A DNA stretch of 34,108 nucleotides, taken from the NCBI GenBank assembly GCA_036786445.1, contig DAIQRD010000009.1, forward strand, positions 1-34,108. The letters are read 5' to 3'. Below the pieces are notes generated by a model, which was not told where the DNA came from, searched no databases, and was given only the letters and a program-made list of their open reading frames with translations. How positions within the stretch are numbered: the stretch's first letter is position 1; every line of letters starts with the position of its first letter. Below, piece after piece: positions 25,428 through 32,508 of the stretch. The DNA is from JAAZMF01 sp036786445. GTDB taxonomy: Bacteria > Bacillota > Limnochordia > DTU087. The position numbers and the translations under genes are program-made.

Positions 25428-25808
25428 CTAAGCCGTAGTAAACGTCTCGCAATTGGTGTCCTGACACTCTTTGGCTGCATCGCCACTTACGAAGATCTCT
25501 TTGGCGTCACACAGATCACCATCTGCCCAGTAGCTGCAAGACTCTACAACACAGGTCACTGTAGGTGAGAGCTCACGATCTGGCAAAAACGCCGCTTCGA
25601 TGGCCCCCCACCAATTCACGTTGTCTGCTGAACCCAGGAGATTTGCTAGACCACGGCGTTCAGAGAAGGTCTTGCACTCGGTATGTTCGGTGGACTCCGC
25701 AAGCATCTCTTCTTCATTGAGGATATCAATATTGGCAGCTCCACAGACTTTGCCAGGGAGCCAGTGGGTACACGTCTCTACTTCACAGAGTACCTTGGGA
25801 TTGGGCAT
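25428..25808 (-). CDS. Tandem DUF1540 protein
   Basis: The 126-residue protein contains two copies of the Cys-rich DUF1540 motif. The first is CEVETCTHWLPGKVCGAANI with a later ECKTF; the second is CVVESCSYWADGDLCDAKEI with a later NCETF. Each copy has four cysteines and probably binds a metal. DUF1540 proteins are common in Clostridia and their role is unknown. The copies are separated by about 45 residues with no Cys. The ATG at 25808 has AAAGGAG about 8 nt upstream. It is alone on its strand here. Confidence 0.88.
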   Translation of the reverse strand: MPNPKVLCEVETCTHWLPGKVCGAANIDILNEEEMLAESTEHTECKTFSERRGLANLLGSADNVNWWGAIEAAFLPDRELSPTVTCVVESCSYWADGDLCDAKEIFVSGDAAKECQDTNCETFTTA

Positions 25809-26058
25809 CCTTCACACTCCTTTCACCCTTGAGTATGACCGCAAGATTCCCTGTCTATGTAATGGAAGACAGGTGATTACTTCAAGCTGCAAAAGGATAG
25901 CAATCTCCCTAGATGCTCAGCCCAACCGGGGAGATTAGGTAGTTGCTTGGAGCAGATTTGTAATCTAGCTAACTGCCAAACCATGGGTTCACCCGATATT
26001 ATTGTCTAAGCCAAGCAAAAACCTGTCATCAGTTGGAAACTATTGGGAGGTGTTCAAT

Positions 26059-26913
26059 GTGCTGAAACGACAATATGGTAATACTGGCGAAATGCTGTCC
26101 ATAATTGGGTTTGGTGGGATAGTGGTAGCCAAGACAGAGCAAGCTGCAGCTAATAACCTCGTGGCAGAAGCCCTTGACCGAGGAGTCAACTACTTTGATG
26201 TGGCTCCGACATACGATGATGCGGAAGACCGTCTGGGCCCAGCCTTAGTTGGCAAGAGGGACAAGATCTTCTTGGCCTGCAAGACTACAATGCGAACTCG
26301 CAAAGAGGCTGAACAGGAATTGCATCAGTCGCTTAGGAAATTGCAGACCGACCATTTCGATTTATATCAGTTGCACGCAGTCAACACCAAGGCCGATGTA
26401 GAAACCGCCATGGGGTCGGAGGGCGTTTTGGAGGCAGTCCTGGCTGCTCAGGAAGAAGGACTTATCCGCTATGTTGGTTTCTCATCCCACACGGTGGAAG
26501 CTGCCCTTACCCTCATGGACATGTTTGCCTTTAATAGTGTGCTATTTCCCCTGAACTGGGCTGGGTTTTTCAACGCCAATTTCGGACCCCAAGTCCTGGA
26601 GAAAGCAACTGCAAAAGGCATGGGTAAACTAGCTCTCAAAGCCATGGCCCACACTCGATGGCAAGAGGGGGAAGAACGTACATATCAGAAAACTTGGTAT
26701 CGGCCCATCGATGAGCGGGAACTAGCTAGCCTGGCTTTGCGGTTCACGCTCTCCCAAGATATTACAGCAGCCATTCCCCCGGGAGAAGCCAGCCTTTTCC
26801 AGATGGCTTTGGACATCGCGGAAGATTTTGCACCCCTAAACAAACTTGAGCTAGCTAGACTCAAGGAAATAGCCCAAGGGGTTACTCCAGTGTTCACCGA
26901 ACACTCTGCCTAA
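26059..26913 (+). CDS. Aldo/keto reductase
   Basis: The 284-residue (beta/alpha)8 NADPH-dependent oxidoreductase has the catalytic tetrad: Asp and Tyr in NYFDVAPTYDDAEDRLGPAL, Lys in IFLACKT, and His in DLYQLHAV. The start is GTG 26059 with GGGAGG about 8 nt upstream; earlier in-frame codons from 26002 lack a site. It resembles bacterial AKRs that act on sugar or keto compounds, but the substrate is not deducible. The large glycoside hydrolase gene follows on the same strand about 380 nt downstream, with a strong hairpin between. Confidence 0.92.
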   Translation: MLKRQYGNTGEMLSIIGFGGIVVAKTEQAAANNLVAEALDRGVNYFDVAPTYDDAEDRLGPALVGKRDKIFLACKTTMRTRKEAEQELHQSLRKLQTDHFDLYQLHAVNTKADVETAMGSEGVLEAVLAAQEEGLIRYVGFSSHTVEAALTLMDMFAFNSVLFPLNWAGFFNANFGPQVLEKATAKGMGKLALKAMAHTRWQEGEERTYQKTWYRPIDERELASLALRFTLSQDITAAIPPGEASLFQMALDIAEDFAPLNKLELARLKEIAQGVTPVFTEHSA

Positions 26914-26946
26914 ACAGCCATACCCCTACCCCCATTTCCCCTAATA

Positions 26947-26984
26947 GAGGAGGCAGGTTTGCTAGACTAGCAGCCTGCCTCCTC
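26947..26984 (+). repeat. Perfect 11-bp inverted repeat (hairpin) after the aldo/keto reductase
   Basis: GAGGAGGCAGG (26947-26957) and CCTGCCTCCTC (26974-26984) pair perfectly around a 16-nt loop that holds GCTA/TAGC. It starts 33 nt after the stop codon. There is no T-tract on either strand. Its right arm also encodes the last residues of the minus-strand phosphotransferase remnant. Confidence 0.7.
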
Positions 26985-27155
26985 CAATAGCGCCCCGGCC
27001 ACAGTAGTCCCATTAGCTGATCCAAGCTTCAGACCCCACTCGTATTCCACTTGCCCCACCATGGCATCAGCCCCATTGATGAGGCCGACTATCTGCCACT
27101 GAGTGCCCATGGGGACCACAAGCAGATGGCCTTCCGCCAAGTCAGCTTGGCGCAA
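26967..27155 (-). pseudogene. Remnant of a phosphotransferase (APH-like) gene
   Basis: A 62-codon minus-strand frame reads QADLAEGHLLV, then WQIVGLINGADAMVGQVEYEW. This resembles the catalytic core of aminoglycoside-phosphotransferase-like kinases (xADxTxDHLLV, then xGLIDFGDAMVGxPEYEW). The first Asp remains, but the metal-binding Asp of LIDFGDA is now Asn (LINGADA). A TGA directly precedes the frame, no ribosome binding site is seen, and both the N-lobe and the C-terminal helices are missing. It lies between two plus-strand genes, so it looks like a decaying fragment. Recognition is by pattern only. Confidence 0.4.
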
Positions 27156-27290
27156 TCACAGACCGATTTTCCTGTTGCCCAGGTTCCCCAGGTCACGCAG
27201 GTTACTTTGCGATTAGGTGGAAGATTCATATATGTGGTGGTATTTAATGGAGATCTTGGCTGCGGATTAACACAACAAGGAGGTCATGAC

Positions 27291-30200
27291 TTGGATAAGG
27301 AGCTCTTTCAGAACCCCTGTAGCGCCTACCGTCCCATCCCCTTTTGGTCCTGGAATGACCGTCTAGAGCCAAAACGCATTCGGGAACAGGTGCGGCACAT
27401 GCATTCCATTGGCCTGGGAGGGTTTTTCATGCATTCCCGCCAGGGATTGGCAACACCCTTCATGGGTGAAGAATGGATGGAGGCAGTAGCTGCCGCCGTC
27501 AATGAAGCCGGGAAGTTAGGCATGGAAGCCTGGATCTATGACGAAGATCGTTATCCCAGTGGTCCCGCCGGTGGCCTAGCGCTGGAGCGTAACTTCGTGG
27601 CCTTCGCTGCCAAGCACCTCAAGTCTGTGGATAGCGAAGCTCCAGGCCGGGTGCCAGGTAATCTGCTGGCAAGCTTTGCTTATGACACTTCCACTGAAGG
27701 CCCCATTAAGGTACGGTGCCTTGAAGAAGATGATGATCAACTGGCAGATGGTGAAAGATGCCTCACTTTCTGCTGGCAAAATGCCACCCCCTCCAACTGG
27801 TTCAACGGTTTCGCTTACCTAGACACCCTGGACGCCGATGCAGTCCAGTCTTTCATTGTACACGGTCTAGAACCCTACAAGGAACGCTTTGCTAGCCACT
27901 TCGGCCGGGAGATCCCCGGTGTATTCACCGATGAGCCCCAGATATACAGTGAGAGAACTGGCCAGACATCGACCCTGCCCTGGACTCCCCGATTTCCGCT
28001 GGAATTCCGCCAGCGCTGTGGCTATGATCTTATTCCCAATCTAGCAGGCCTGATCTTGGATACTGAAGATGCATGGCGGATCCGCTACGATTTTTGGCGA
28101 ACAGCTACCCAGCTATTCCTGGAAAACTGGTGTGAGCCTGTATTTGACTGGTGTAATCAAAACGGCCTTCAATGGACAGGACATTACTGGGAGCACGAAT
28201 TCCCGTATTTCCACAAGGCTGGCTCTTTCATGGCCCCCCTTGCCTATCTACACGTGCCAGGAGTCGATCTCTTAGGTGGCAGGGCCTTCATCGGCAAGCT
28301 TCCCGGTGATGCCATCCAATCCCAAATGGGCAATGTCCAGATGATCAAACTCGCCTCCAGCGTAGCCCACCAAACCGGCCGCCAGCGGCTACTTTCTGAG
28401 ACTTACGGTGGAGCCATGTCAGATATTTCCTTTGCTGATCAGAAAATAATGGGGGACTGGCAATATGCTTTAGGCGTCAACTTGCTCAATCAACACCTCT
28501 ATCATTACTCTCTGCGCGGCCTACGGAAGAGAGATTACCCCCCTAGTTGGGGAGAGCACCAGCCTTGGGCCAAGGAATACGGCTACCTAGCCGATTACTT
28601 TGGACGTCTTGGCTACGCACTTACCCGGGGAGATTTTGCAGCTGATATCGCTGTCTTGCATCCCGTCACCGTCTTCTGGGTAGAGGGCTTTGACCGACAA
28701 GATATCGCCCGGAGCTTTGAGGATCTATGCAAAGATCTGACAGAAGCCAGCTGGGATTACGATCTCGCCGATGAAGTCCTCATGGAGACCATGGCCCAGG
28801 TGAAGGATGGGAAACTTCTAATCGGACAGGGATGCTACAGTGTCTTTGTCTTACCCTCCAACACAGTTCTCGCCGCTCCCACTCTGGATCTCTTGGAGAA
28901 ACTCATAGAAACCGGCGGATCTGTTGTTTACCTAGAGGTGCCCCCTAGAGTAATCGAAGCAACAGACGAGGAACGGCTCCAGAAGCTGCTACCCTTCATG
29001 GAGGCTGCCACTGATTTCAAAGCTCTGGAAGCGATACTAGCTCCCAGGGCGAAACGCACTGTGACCGTGGGCCCCATACATCCAACCACAGCCAGCCTAA
29101 GCACTCAGGACCAGCCCCTGCCCCGCATCTATACCCATTCTCGGTGCCTAGGTGATAGCCTCATGGTGTTCCTGGCCAATGTAGGTGAAGCCCCCTGCCC
29201 GGAGGCTGAAGTCACCATCTACCATGGAGGACCTTTGGCCAGATTAGATCTTTTGACTGGCGAGATACAGCTACTCAGCTACAGCAAGACTCCAGAGGGA
29301 CTCAAGACCAGCTTACGATTCTTGGAAGCCGAATCCCACCTGCTCCTGGCGGGAGCGCTGGCCCACGATTGGTGTTCAGGTTCCAAGCAACCTTATGTTG
29401 CCGACACAGGCACCGCCAAAGAGGCGAAAGCACTTCCCTTAGGCGAATGGAAGATACGGCCCCGGGAAGATAACACCTTAGTTCTAGACTGGTGCCGGTA
29501 TAGAATTGGTGATGGCCAATGGAGCAGACCCATGCCCATTTGGGATGCCTTTACCAGGATTCGCAGGGCCCATGGGCTACCCACATCCAGAAATAACCGG
29601 GATGTCCAGCCCTGGCGACAACTGCAAGACCGGCGGCCCATCACGGCCACTGAGCCCATTGAAATCGAACTAAGCTTCAACATAAGCAACTTGGCAAAGC
29701 AAACCTCCCATCCGGCAAAGCTGGTAGTAGAATCTGGTGATGAGTACAAGATCAGTGTCAACGGCTACTCCAATCCCCGGCCTGCCGGCACCTGGTTAGA
29801 TGAGGCCTTTGTGGCCTTTGATATCACCACTAGCCTCCAGGAAGGCATGAACGTGATCGTTCTGTCTACCAACTTTAGTGAGCTCTGGGAGCTGGAAAAC
29901 AGCTTCATCTTGGGAGATTTCCATGTCAACGCCGCAGCCATCGGCCACCCCAACACAGCGGATTTCCAGAAGACCACCCTGGAATTGGGTGACTGGACTC
30001 AGCAAGGGTACCCCTTCTATGCCGGCCAAATGGAGTATAGCACTAATTTCACCTGGCAAGGCACCGAGACCCAGGCTGTACTGGAGCTCATCGATCTAAA
30101 GGCACCCATCGCCACGGTTTACATCAATGGGAAACGCTGTGGGCCAGTGGCATTGCCACCCTATGAGCTACGTATCACCCAAGGCATCAGATCTGGTGAA

Positions 30201-30377
30201 AACCATCTCCAGATCGTTGTGACCAATAGCCTACGCAATCTCCTCGACCCGCTACATCACCGGGAGGTGCGCTTTATTGCCGGACCGGAGACTTTCTCCG
30301 ATCCCACCAACTGGCAGAATGCATATAATCTGGTGGCCCAAGGACTGGGTGATATCAAACTGAAGATCCGCGGATAG
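27291..30377 (+). CDS. Large glycoside hydrolase, GH106/alpha-L-rhamnosidase-like
   Basis: The 1028-residue protein begins with a TIM-barrel signature seen in GH106-like enzymes: YRPIPFWSWNDRLEP (about 13-27), GGFFMHSRQGLATPF (about 43-57), AWIYDEDRYPSGPAGG (about 80-95) and a likely catalytic acid in GVFTDEPQ (about 210-217). A C-terminal beta-sandwich region (about 850-1010, EIELSFNISNL, then LELIDLKAPIATVYINGKRCG) would bind carbohydrate. No signal peptide is seen, so it may act in the cytosol on imported glycosides. I choose TTG 27291: AAGGAGG lies 7 nt upstream and the next residues fit the family. In-frame sequence from 27051 lacks a site and overlaps a remnant on the other strand. The substrate is unproven. 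Confidence 0.85.
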   Translation: MDKELFQNPCSAYRPIPFWSWNDRLEPKRIREQVRHMHSIGLGGFFMHSRQGLATPFMGEEWMEAVAAAVNEAGKLGMEAWIYDEDRYPSGPAGGLALERNFVAFAAKHLKSVDSEAPGRVPGNLLASFAYDTSTEGPIKVRCLEEDDDQLADGERCLTFCWQNATPSNWFNGFAYLDTLDADAVQSFIVHGLEPYKERFASHFGREIPGVFTDEPQIYSERTGQTSTLPWTPRFPLEFRQRCGYDLIPNLAGLILDTEDAWRIRYDFWRTATQLFLENWCEPVFDWCNQNGLQWTGHYWEHEFPYFHKAGSFMAPLAYLHVPGVDLLGGRAFIGKLPGDAIQSQMGNVQMIKLASSVAHQTGRQRLLSETYGGAMSDISFADQKIMGDWQYALGVNLLNQHLYHYSLRGLRKRDYPPSWGEHQPWAKEYGYLADYFGRLGYALTRGDFAADIAVLHPVTVFWVEGFDRQDIARSFEDLCKDLTEASWDYDLADEVLMETMAQVKDGKLLIGQGCYSVFVLPSNTVLAAPTLDLLEKLIETGGSVVYLEVPPRVIEATDEERLQKLLPFMEAATDFKALEAILAPRAKRTVTVGPIHPTTASLSTQDQPLPRIYTHSRCLGDSLMVFLANVGEAPCPEAEVTIYHGGPLARLDLLTGEIQLLSYSKTPEGLKTSLRFLEAESHLLLAGALAHDWCSGSKQPYVADTGTAKEAKALPLGEWKIRPREDNTLVLDWCRYRIGDGQWSRPMPIWDAFTRIRRAHGLPTSRNNRDVQPWRQLQDRRPITATEPIEIELSFNISNLAKQTSHPAKLVVESGDEYKISVNGYSNPRPAGTWLDEAFVAFDITTSLQEGMNVIVLSTNFSELWELENSFILGDFHVNAAAIGHPNTADFQKTTLELGDWTQQGYPFYAGQMEYSTNFTWQGTETQAVLELIDLKAPIATVYINGKRCGPVALPPYELRITQGIRSGENHLQIVVTNSLRNLLDPLHHREVRFIAGPETFSDPTNWQNAYNLVAQGLGDIKLKIRG

Positions 30378-30413
30378 CCAAGGAGGACAAACCGTTCCCC
30401 TCCCCCAGTACGC

Positions 30414-30446
30414 AAAAACCCCCGGCTAAACATACTAGTCGGGGGT
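30414..30446 (-). terminator. Rho-independent terminator of trpB
   Basis: ACCCCCGGCT (30418-30427) pairs with AGTCGGGGGT (30437-30446), 10 bp including one G-U pair, with a 9-nt loop. Five T residues follow on the minus strand. It begins 31 nt past the trpB stop and may also stop plus-strand transcription, though without a T-run on that side. Confidence 0.85.
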
Positions 30447-30477
30447 CGCACTTTGTCTGCTACGACTTGCTCACCAG

Positions 30478-31686
30478 CTAGGCATGGACTGCTGCTGCCT
30501 TGGCAGCCTGCCTCATCTCAAACACCTGCTGGGCATCTTTATCGCCACGGCCGGAAAGATTCACGATGATGATGTCATCCTTAGACAAGCCCGGCGCCAT
30601 CTTTACAGCCTGTGCCACGGCATGGGCGCTCTCTAGGGCGGGAATAATCCCTTCCACCTGGGAAAGCAACCTAAATGCTTCTAGAGACTCGTCATCGGTA
30701 ACCGCTACATACTCAGCACGGCCACTGGCCTTATAGAAACTATGCTCTGGCCCCACACCGGGATAGTCTAGCCCGGCAGCAATAGAGTGGGTCGGCAAAG
30801 CCTCACCTTGATCATCTTGCATAACATAGCACTTGAAACCATGCAAAAGACCGGGCTTACCAGCATTTAGGGGAGCGGCATGCTCTCCAGTGGCAAGACC
30901 TCTACCGGCTGGCTCTACCCCAACCATCTTGACGTCTTTGTCCCCATAGAATGGGTGGAATAACCCAATGGAATTGCTACCACCGCCGACACAGGCCAGA
31001 AGATATGTGGGGAGTTTTCCCTCTTGTTCGAGTATCTGTTCCCGGGCCTCTTGACCAATGATGCTCTGGAAGTGCCGCACAATCAAAGGGAAGGGGTGGG
31101 GACCCACAGCAGAGCCCAACATATAGTAGGTATGCTTATAGTTGGCCAAAAGGTCACTAAAAGCCTCATCTACAGCCTCTTTTAGGGTGCGGTTGCCAGT
31201 GTTAACTGATATCACTTTTGCCCCTAGAAGTTCCATGCGAAATACGTTGAGAGCTTGGCGACGGATATCCTCTGCACCCATATAGATAGTGCAATCCATA
31301 CCAAACAGGGCACAAGCCGTGGCAGTCGCTACACCGTGCTGCCCAGCTCCAGTTTCAGCTATAACTCGCTTGACACCCATGCGTTTGGCCAAGAGTGCCT
31401 GGCCGATAACGTTGTTGATCTTATGGGAACCGGTGTGGTTGAGGTCTTCCCGCTTGATGTAGATCTTCGCACCACCCAATTCCTCGGATAGGCGAGCAGC
31501 ATAGTACAGTGGGCTGGGGCGGCCAATATAGTGTTTGTGGTAGTGGCTCAACTCTTTCTTGAAATCCTCATCATCTTTGTAACGTTCAAAGGCTTCTTCT
31601 AGATGGTCCAATACTGTCTGCAGTTCCGGTGTGACAAAACTGCCCCCGAATTCTCCATAGAAACCTGCTTTCTGATCAACGTTCAT
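30478..31686 (-). CDS. trpB: Tryptophan synthase beta chain (TrpB1 type)
   Basis: TrpB joins indole and serine to make tryptophan, using PLP. The 402-residue protein has the PLP lysine in HTGSHKINN (Lys 89), ETGAGQHG around the catalytic Glu, the phosphate-binding GGGSNSIG loop, and SGRGDKD near the end. Length and motifs fit TrpB1, the form that pairs with TrpA, not TrpB2. Yet trpA and all other trp genes are absent around it: downstream is a terminator and upstream a divergent marR gene. ATG 31686 follows GAGGAGGAG by 4 nt. That ribosome binding site is the last part of an eleven-triplet GAG/TAG array, which predicts TRAP control of translation. Confidence 0.96.
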   Translation of the reverse strand: MNVDQKAGFYGEFGGSFVTPELQTVLDHLEEAFERYKDDEDFKKELSHYHKHYIGRPSPLYYAARLSEELGGAKIYIKREDLNHTGSHKINNVIGQALLAKRMGVKRVIAETGAGQHGVATATACALFGMDCTIYMGAEDIRRQALNVFRMELLGAKVISVNTGNRTLKEAVDEAFSDLLANYKHTYYMLGSAVGPHPFPLIVRHFQSIIGQEAREQILEQEGKLPTYLLACVGGGSNSIGLFHPFYGDKDVKMVGVEPAGRGLATGEHAAPLNAGKPGLLHGFKCYVMQDDQGEALPTHSIAAGLDYPGVGPEHSFYKASGRAEYVAVTDDESLEAFRLLSQVEGIIPALESAHAVAQAVKMAPGLSKDDIIIVNLSGRGDKDAQQVFEMRQAAKAAAVHA

Positions 31687-31690
31687 TTTA

Positions 31691-31744
31691 CTCCTCCTCG
31701 GCTCGTCTAGTCTCAGCTATGCTCGGCTCCACTCCTGCTCTCTA
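31691..31744 (-). promoter_or_regulatory. Candidate TRAP (MtrB) binding site: 11 GAG/TAG triplets overlapping the trpB ribosome binding site
   Basis: On the minus strand the triplets begin at 31744 (TAG), 31740, 31734, 31729, 31724, 31719 (TAG), 31714, 31709 (TAG), 31704, 31699 and 31693, the others being GAG. Eight consecutive triplets are exactly 5 nt apart (2-nt spacers CC, CA, CT, AC, TG), and the outer ones are 4-6 nt apart. TRAP is an 11-subunit ring that in Bacillus wraps RNA carrying about 11 (G/U)AG repeats with 2-3-nt spacers. The last triplets are the Shine-Dalgarno GAGGAGGAG, so binding would block ribosome entry. No mtrB gene lies in this window. Confidence 0.8.
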
Positions 31745-31761
31745 GCAGTCGTCCTCCACCG

Positions 31762-31800
31762 ATATGCTGGCATATAGAAGTATATTTCCACCGCTAGCGG
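31762..31800 (-). promoter_or_regulatory. Probable trpB promoter region with two palindromes
   Basis: A TATACT -10 candidate (31779-31784, minus strand) lies between two palindromes: CCGCTAGCGG (31791-31800, perfect) and ATATGC-TG-GCATAT (31762-31775). No good -35 is seen at the normal distance. The predicted start near 31772 falls in the second palindrome, which in RNA can fold as a small 5' stem-loop (ATATG, loop CCAG, CATAT) ahead of the triplet array. The TRAP leader of Bacillus also has a 5' stem-loop. Confidence 0.4.
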
Positions 31801-31864
31801 CAATTTCCTGCTTCAATGGGCAAAGATTTATCAGAGAGCGATCAAGAGATAGATGCCTTGCTCG

Positions 31865-31890
31865 ATTAGTGGTTTCCGTGGTAAACTAAT
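31865..31890 (+). promoter_or_regulatory. Candidate MarR operator/promoter of the marR-MATE genes
   Basis: ATTAGT (31865-31870) and ACTAAT (31885-31890) form an inverted repeat with a 14-nt centre. A weak -10 (TAAACT, 31882-31887) falls inside the right half, with a weak TTGCTC 18 nt upstream. An operator overlapping the -10 fits autorepression by the MarR protein. The arms are short, so this is tentative. Confidence 0.35.
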
Positions 31891-31938
31891 TCGTGTGCGA
31901 AGCTTCTAGTTGTCATTTCCAGGGAAGGAGTATATTTG

Positions 31939-32421
31939 GTGAGATCCCCAACTCGGCAGGAATTGGATGCAACCAAACATTTGCTACACAGTGTTCACCA
32001 CAGGATCAAGCGGGGAATGAGGGAAATCCTTCAGGATAGTGAGTTGACTTTCCCCCAGGCGTCTATACTGAAAACCATTGATGGCTACGATACGCCTCCT
32101 ACTTTGGCGGACGTAGCCTGTAAAATGCACTTAGCTCCCAGCACAGTTACGGATATTATCCAGCGGCTAGAGCGCAACGAATTGCTGATCCGGGAGAAGG
32201 ATCCCGCGGATGCTCGGGCCTTCCGGCTACAAGTGACTACTGAAGCTCGGAAACTGATACAATTGGCAGAGGCCAGATATGATGCCTTTATCCTGCACAG
32301 CATAGTTGATTTCGATACCGATGAGCTCCAGCTATTTCTATCTATGCTAGATAGACTCAACCAAGCCTTACAGAGTCCCATGCCAGCCCATACTGAATCT
32401 GACCCTAGCGCCAGTGACTAG
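31939..32421 (+). CDS. MarR family transcriptional regulator
   Basis: The 160-residue protein is a winged-helix dimeric regulator. The N-terminal helix runs through about residues 8-33, the recognition helix region is PTLADVACKMHLAPSTVTDIIQRLE (about 55-80), and the wing is LIREKDPADARAFRLQVT, with the conserved D-x-R. MarR proteins usually repress neighbouring efflux or detoxification genes and release DNA on ligand binding. A MATE exporter gene follows 87 nt downstream, its likely target. GTG 31939 is chosen since AAGGAG is 8 nt upstream; TTG 31936 is 5 nt from it and also possible. Confidence 0.92.
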   Translation: MRSPTRQELDATKHLLHSVHHRIKRGMREILQDSELTFPQASILKTIDGYDTPPTLADVACKMHLAPSTVTDIIQRLERNELLIREKDPADARAFRLQVTTEARKLIQLAEARYDAFILHSIVDFDTDELQLFLSMLDRLNQALQSPMPAHTESDPSASD

Positions 32422-32508
32422 CATGAATACTACGGCAGTCTTGTGCGATTAGGCCCCACCCTCGGTCTAGGCCAAGGTCACTTTTTCTCGTCGGAAAGGG
32501 GTTTCACA

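Noticed and set aside
27051..27290. N-terminal extension of the glycoside hydrolase from 27051
   Set aside because: No ribosome binding site; residues do not fit the family; a TTG at 27291 has AAGGAGG at ideal distance.
30371..30400. AAGGAGG-like site just after the glycoside hydrolase stop
   Set aside because: No start codon or open frame follows at a useful distance; the trpB terminator comes next.
31687..31935. T-box or leader-peptide attenuator ahead of trpB
   Set aside because: No T-box sequence (AGGGTGGNACCGCG type), no Trp-codon leader peptide and no terminator before trpB; the GAG/TAG array is a better explanation.
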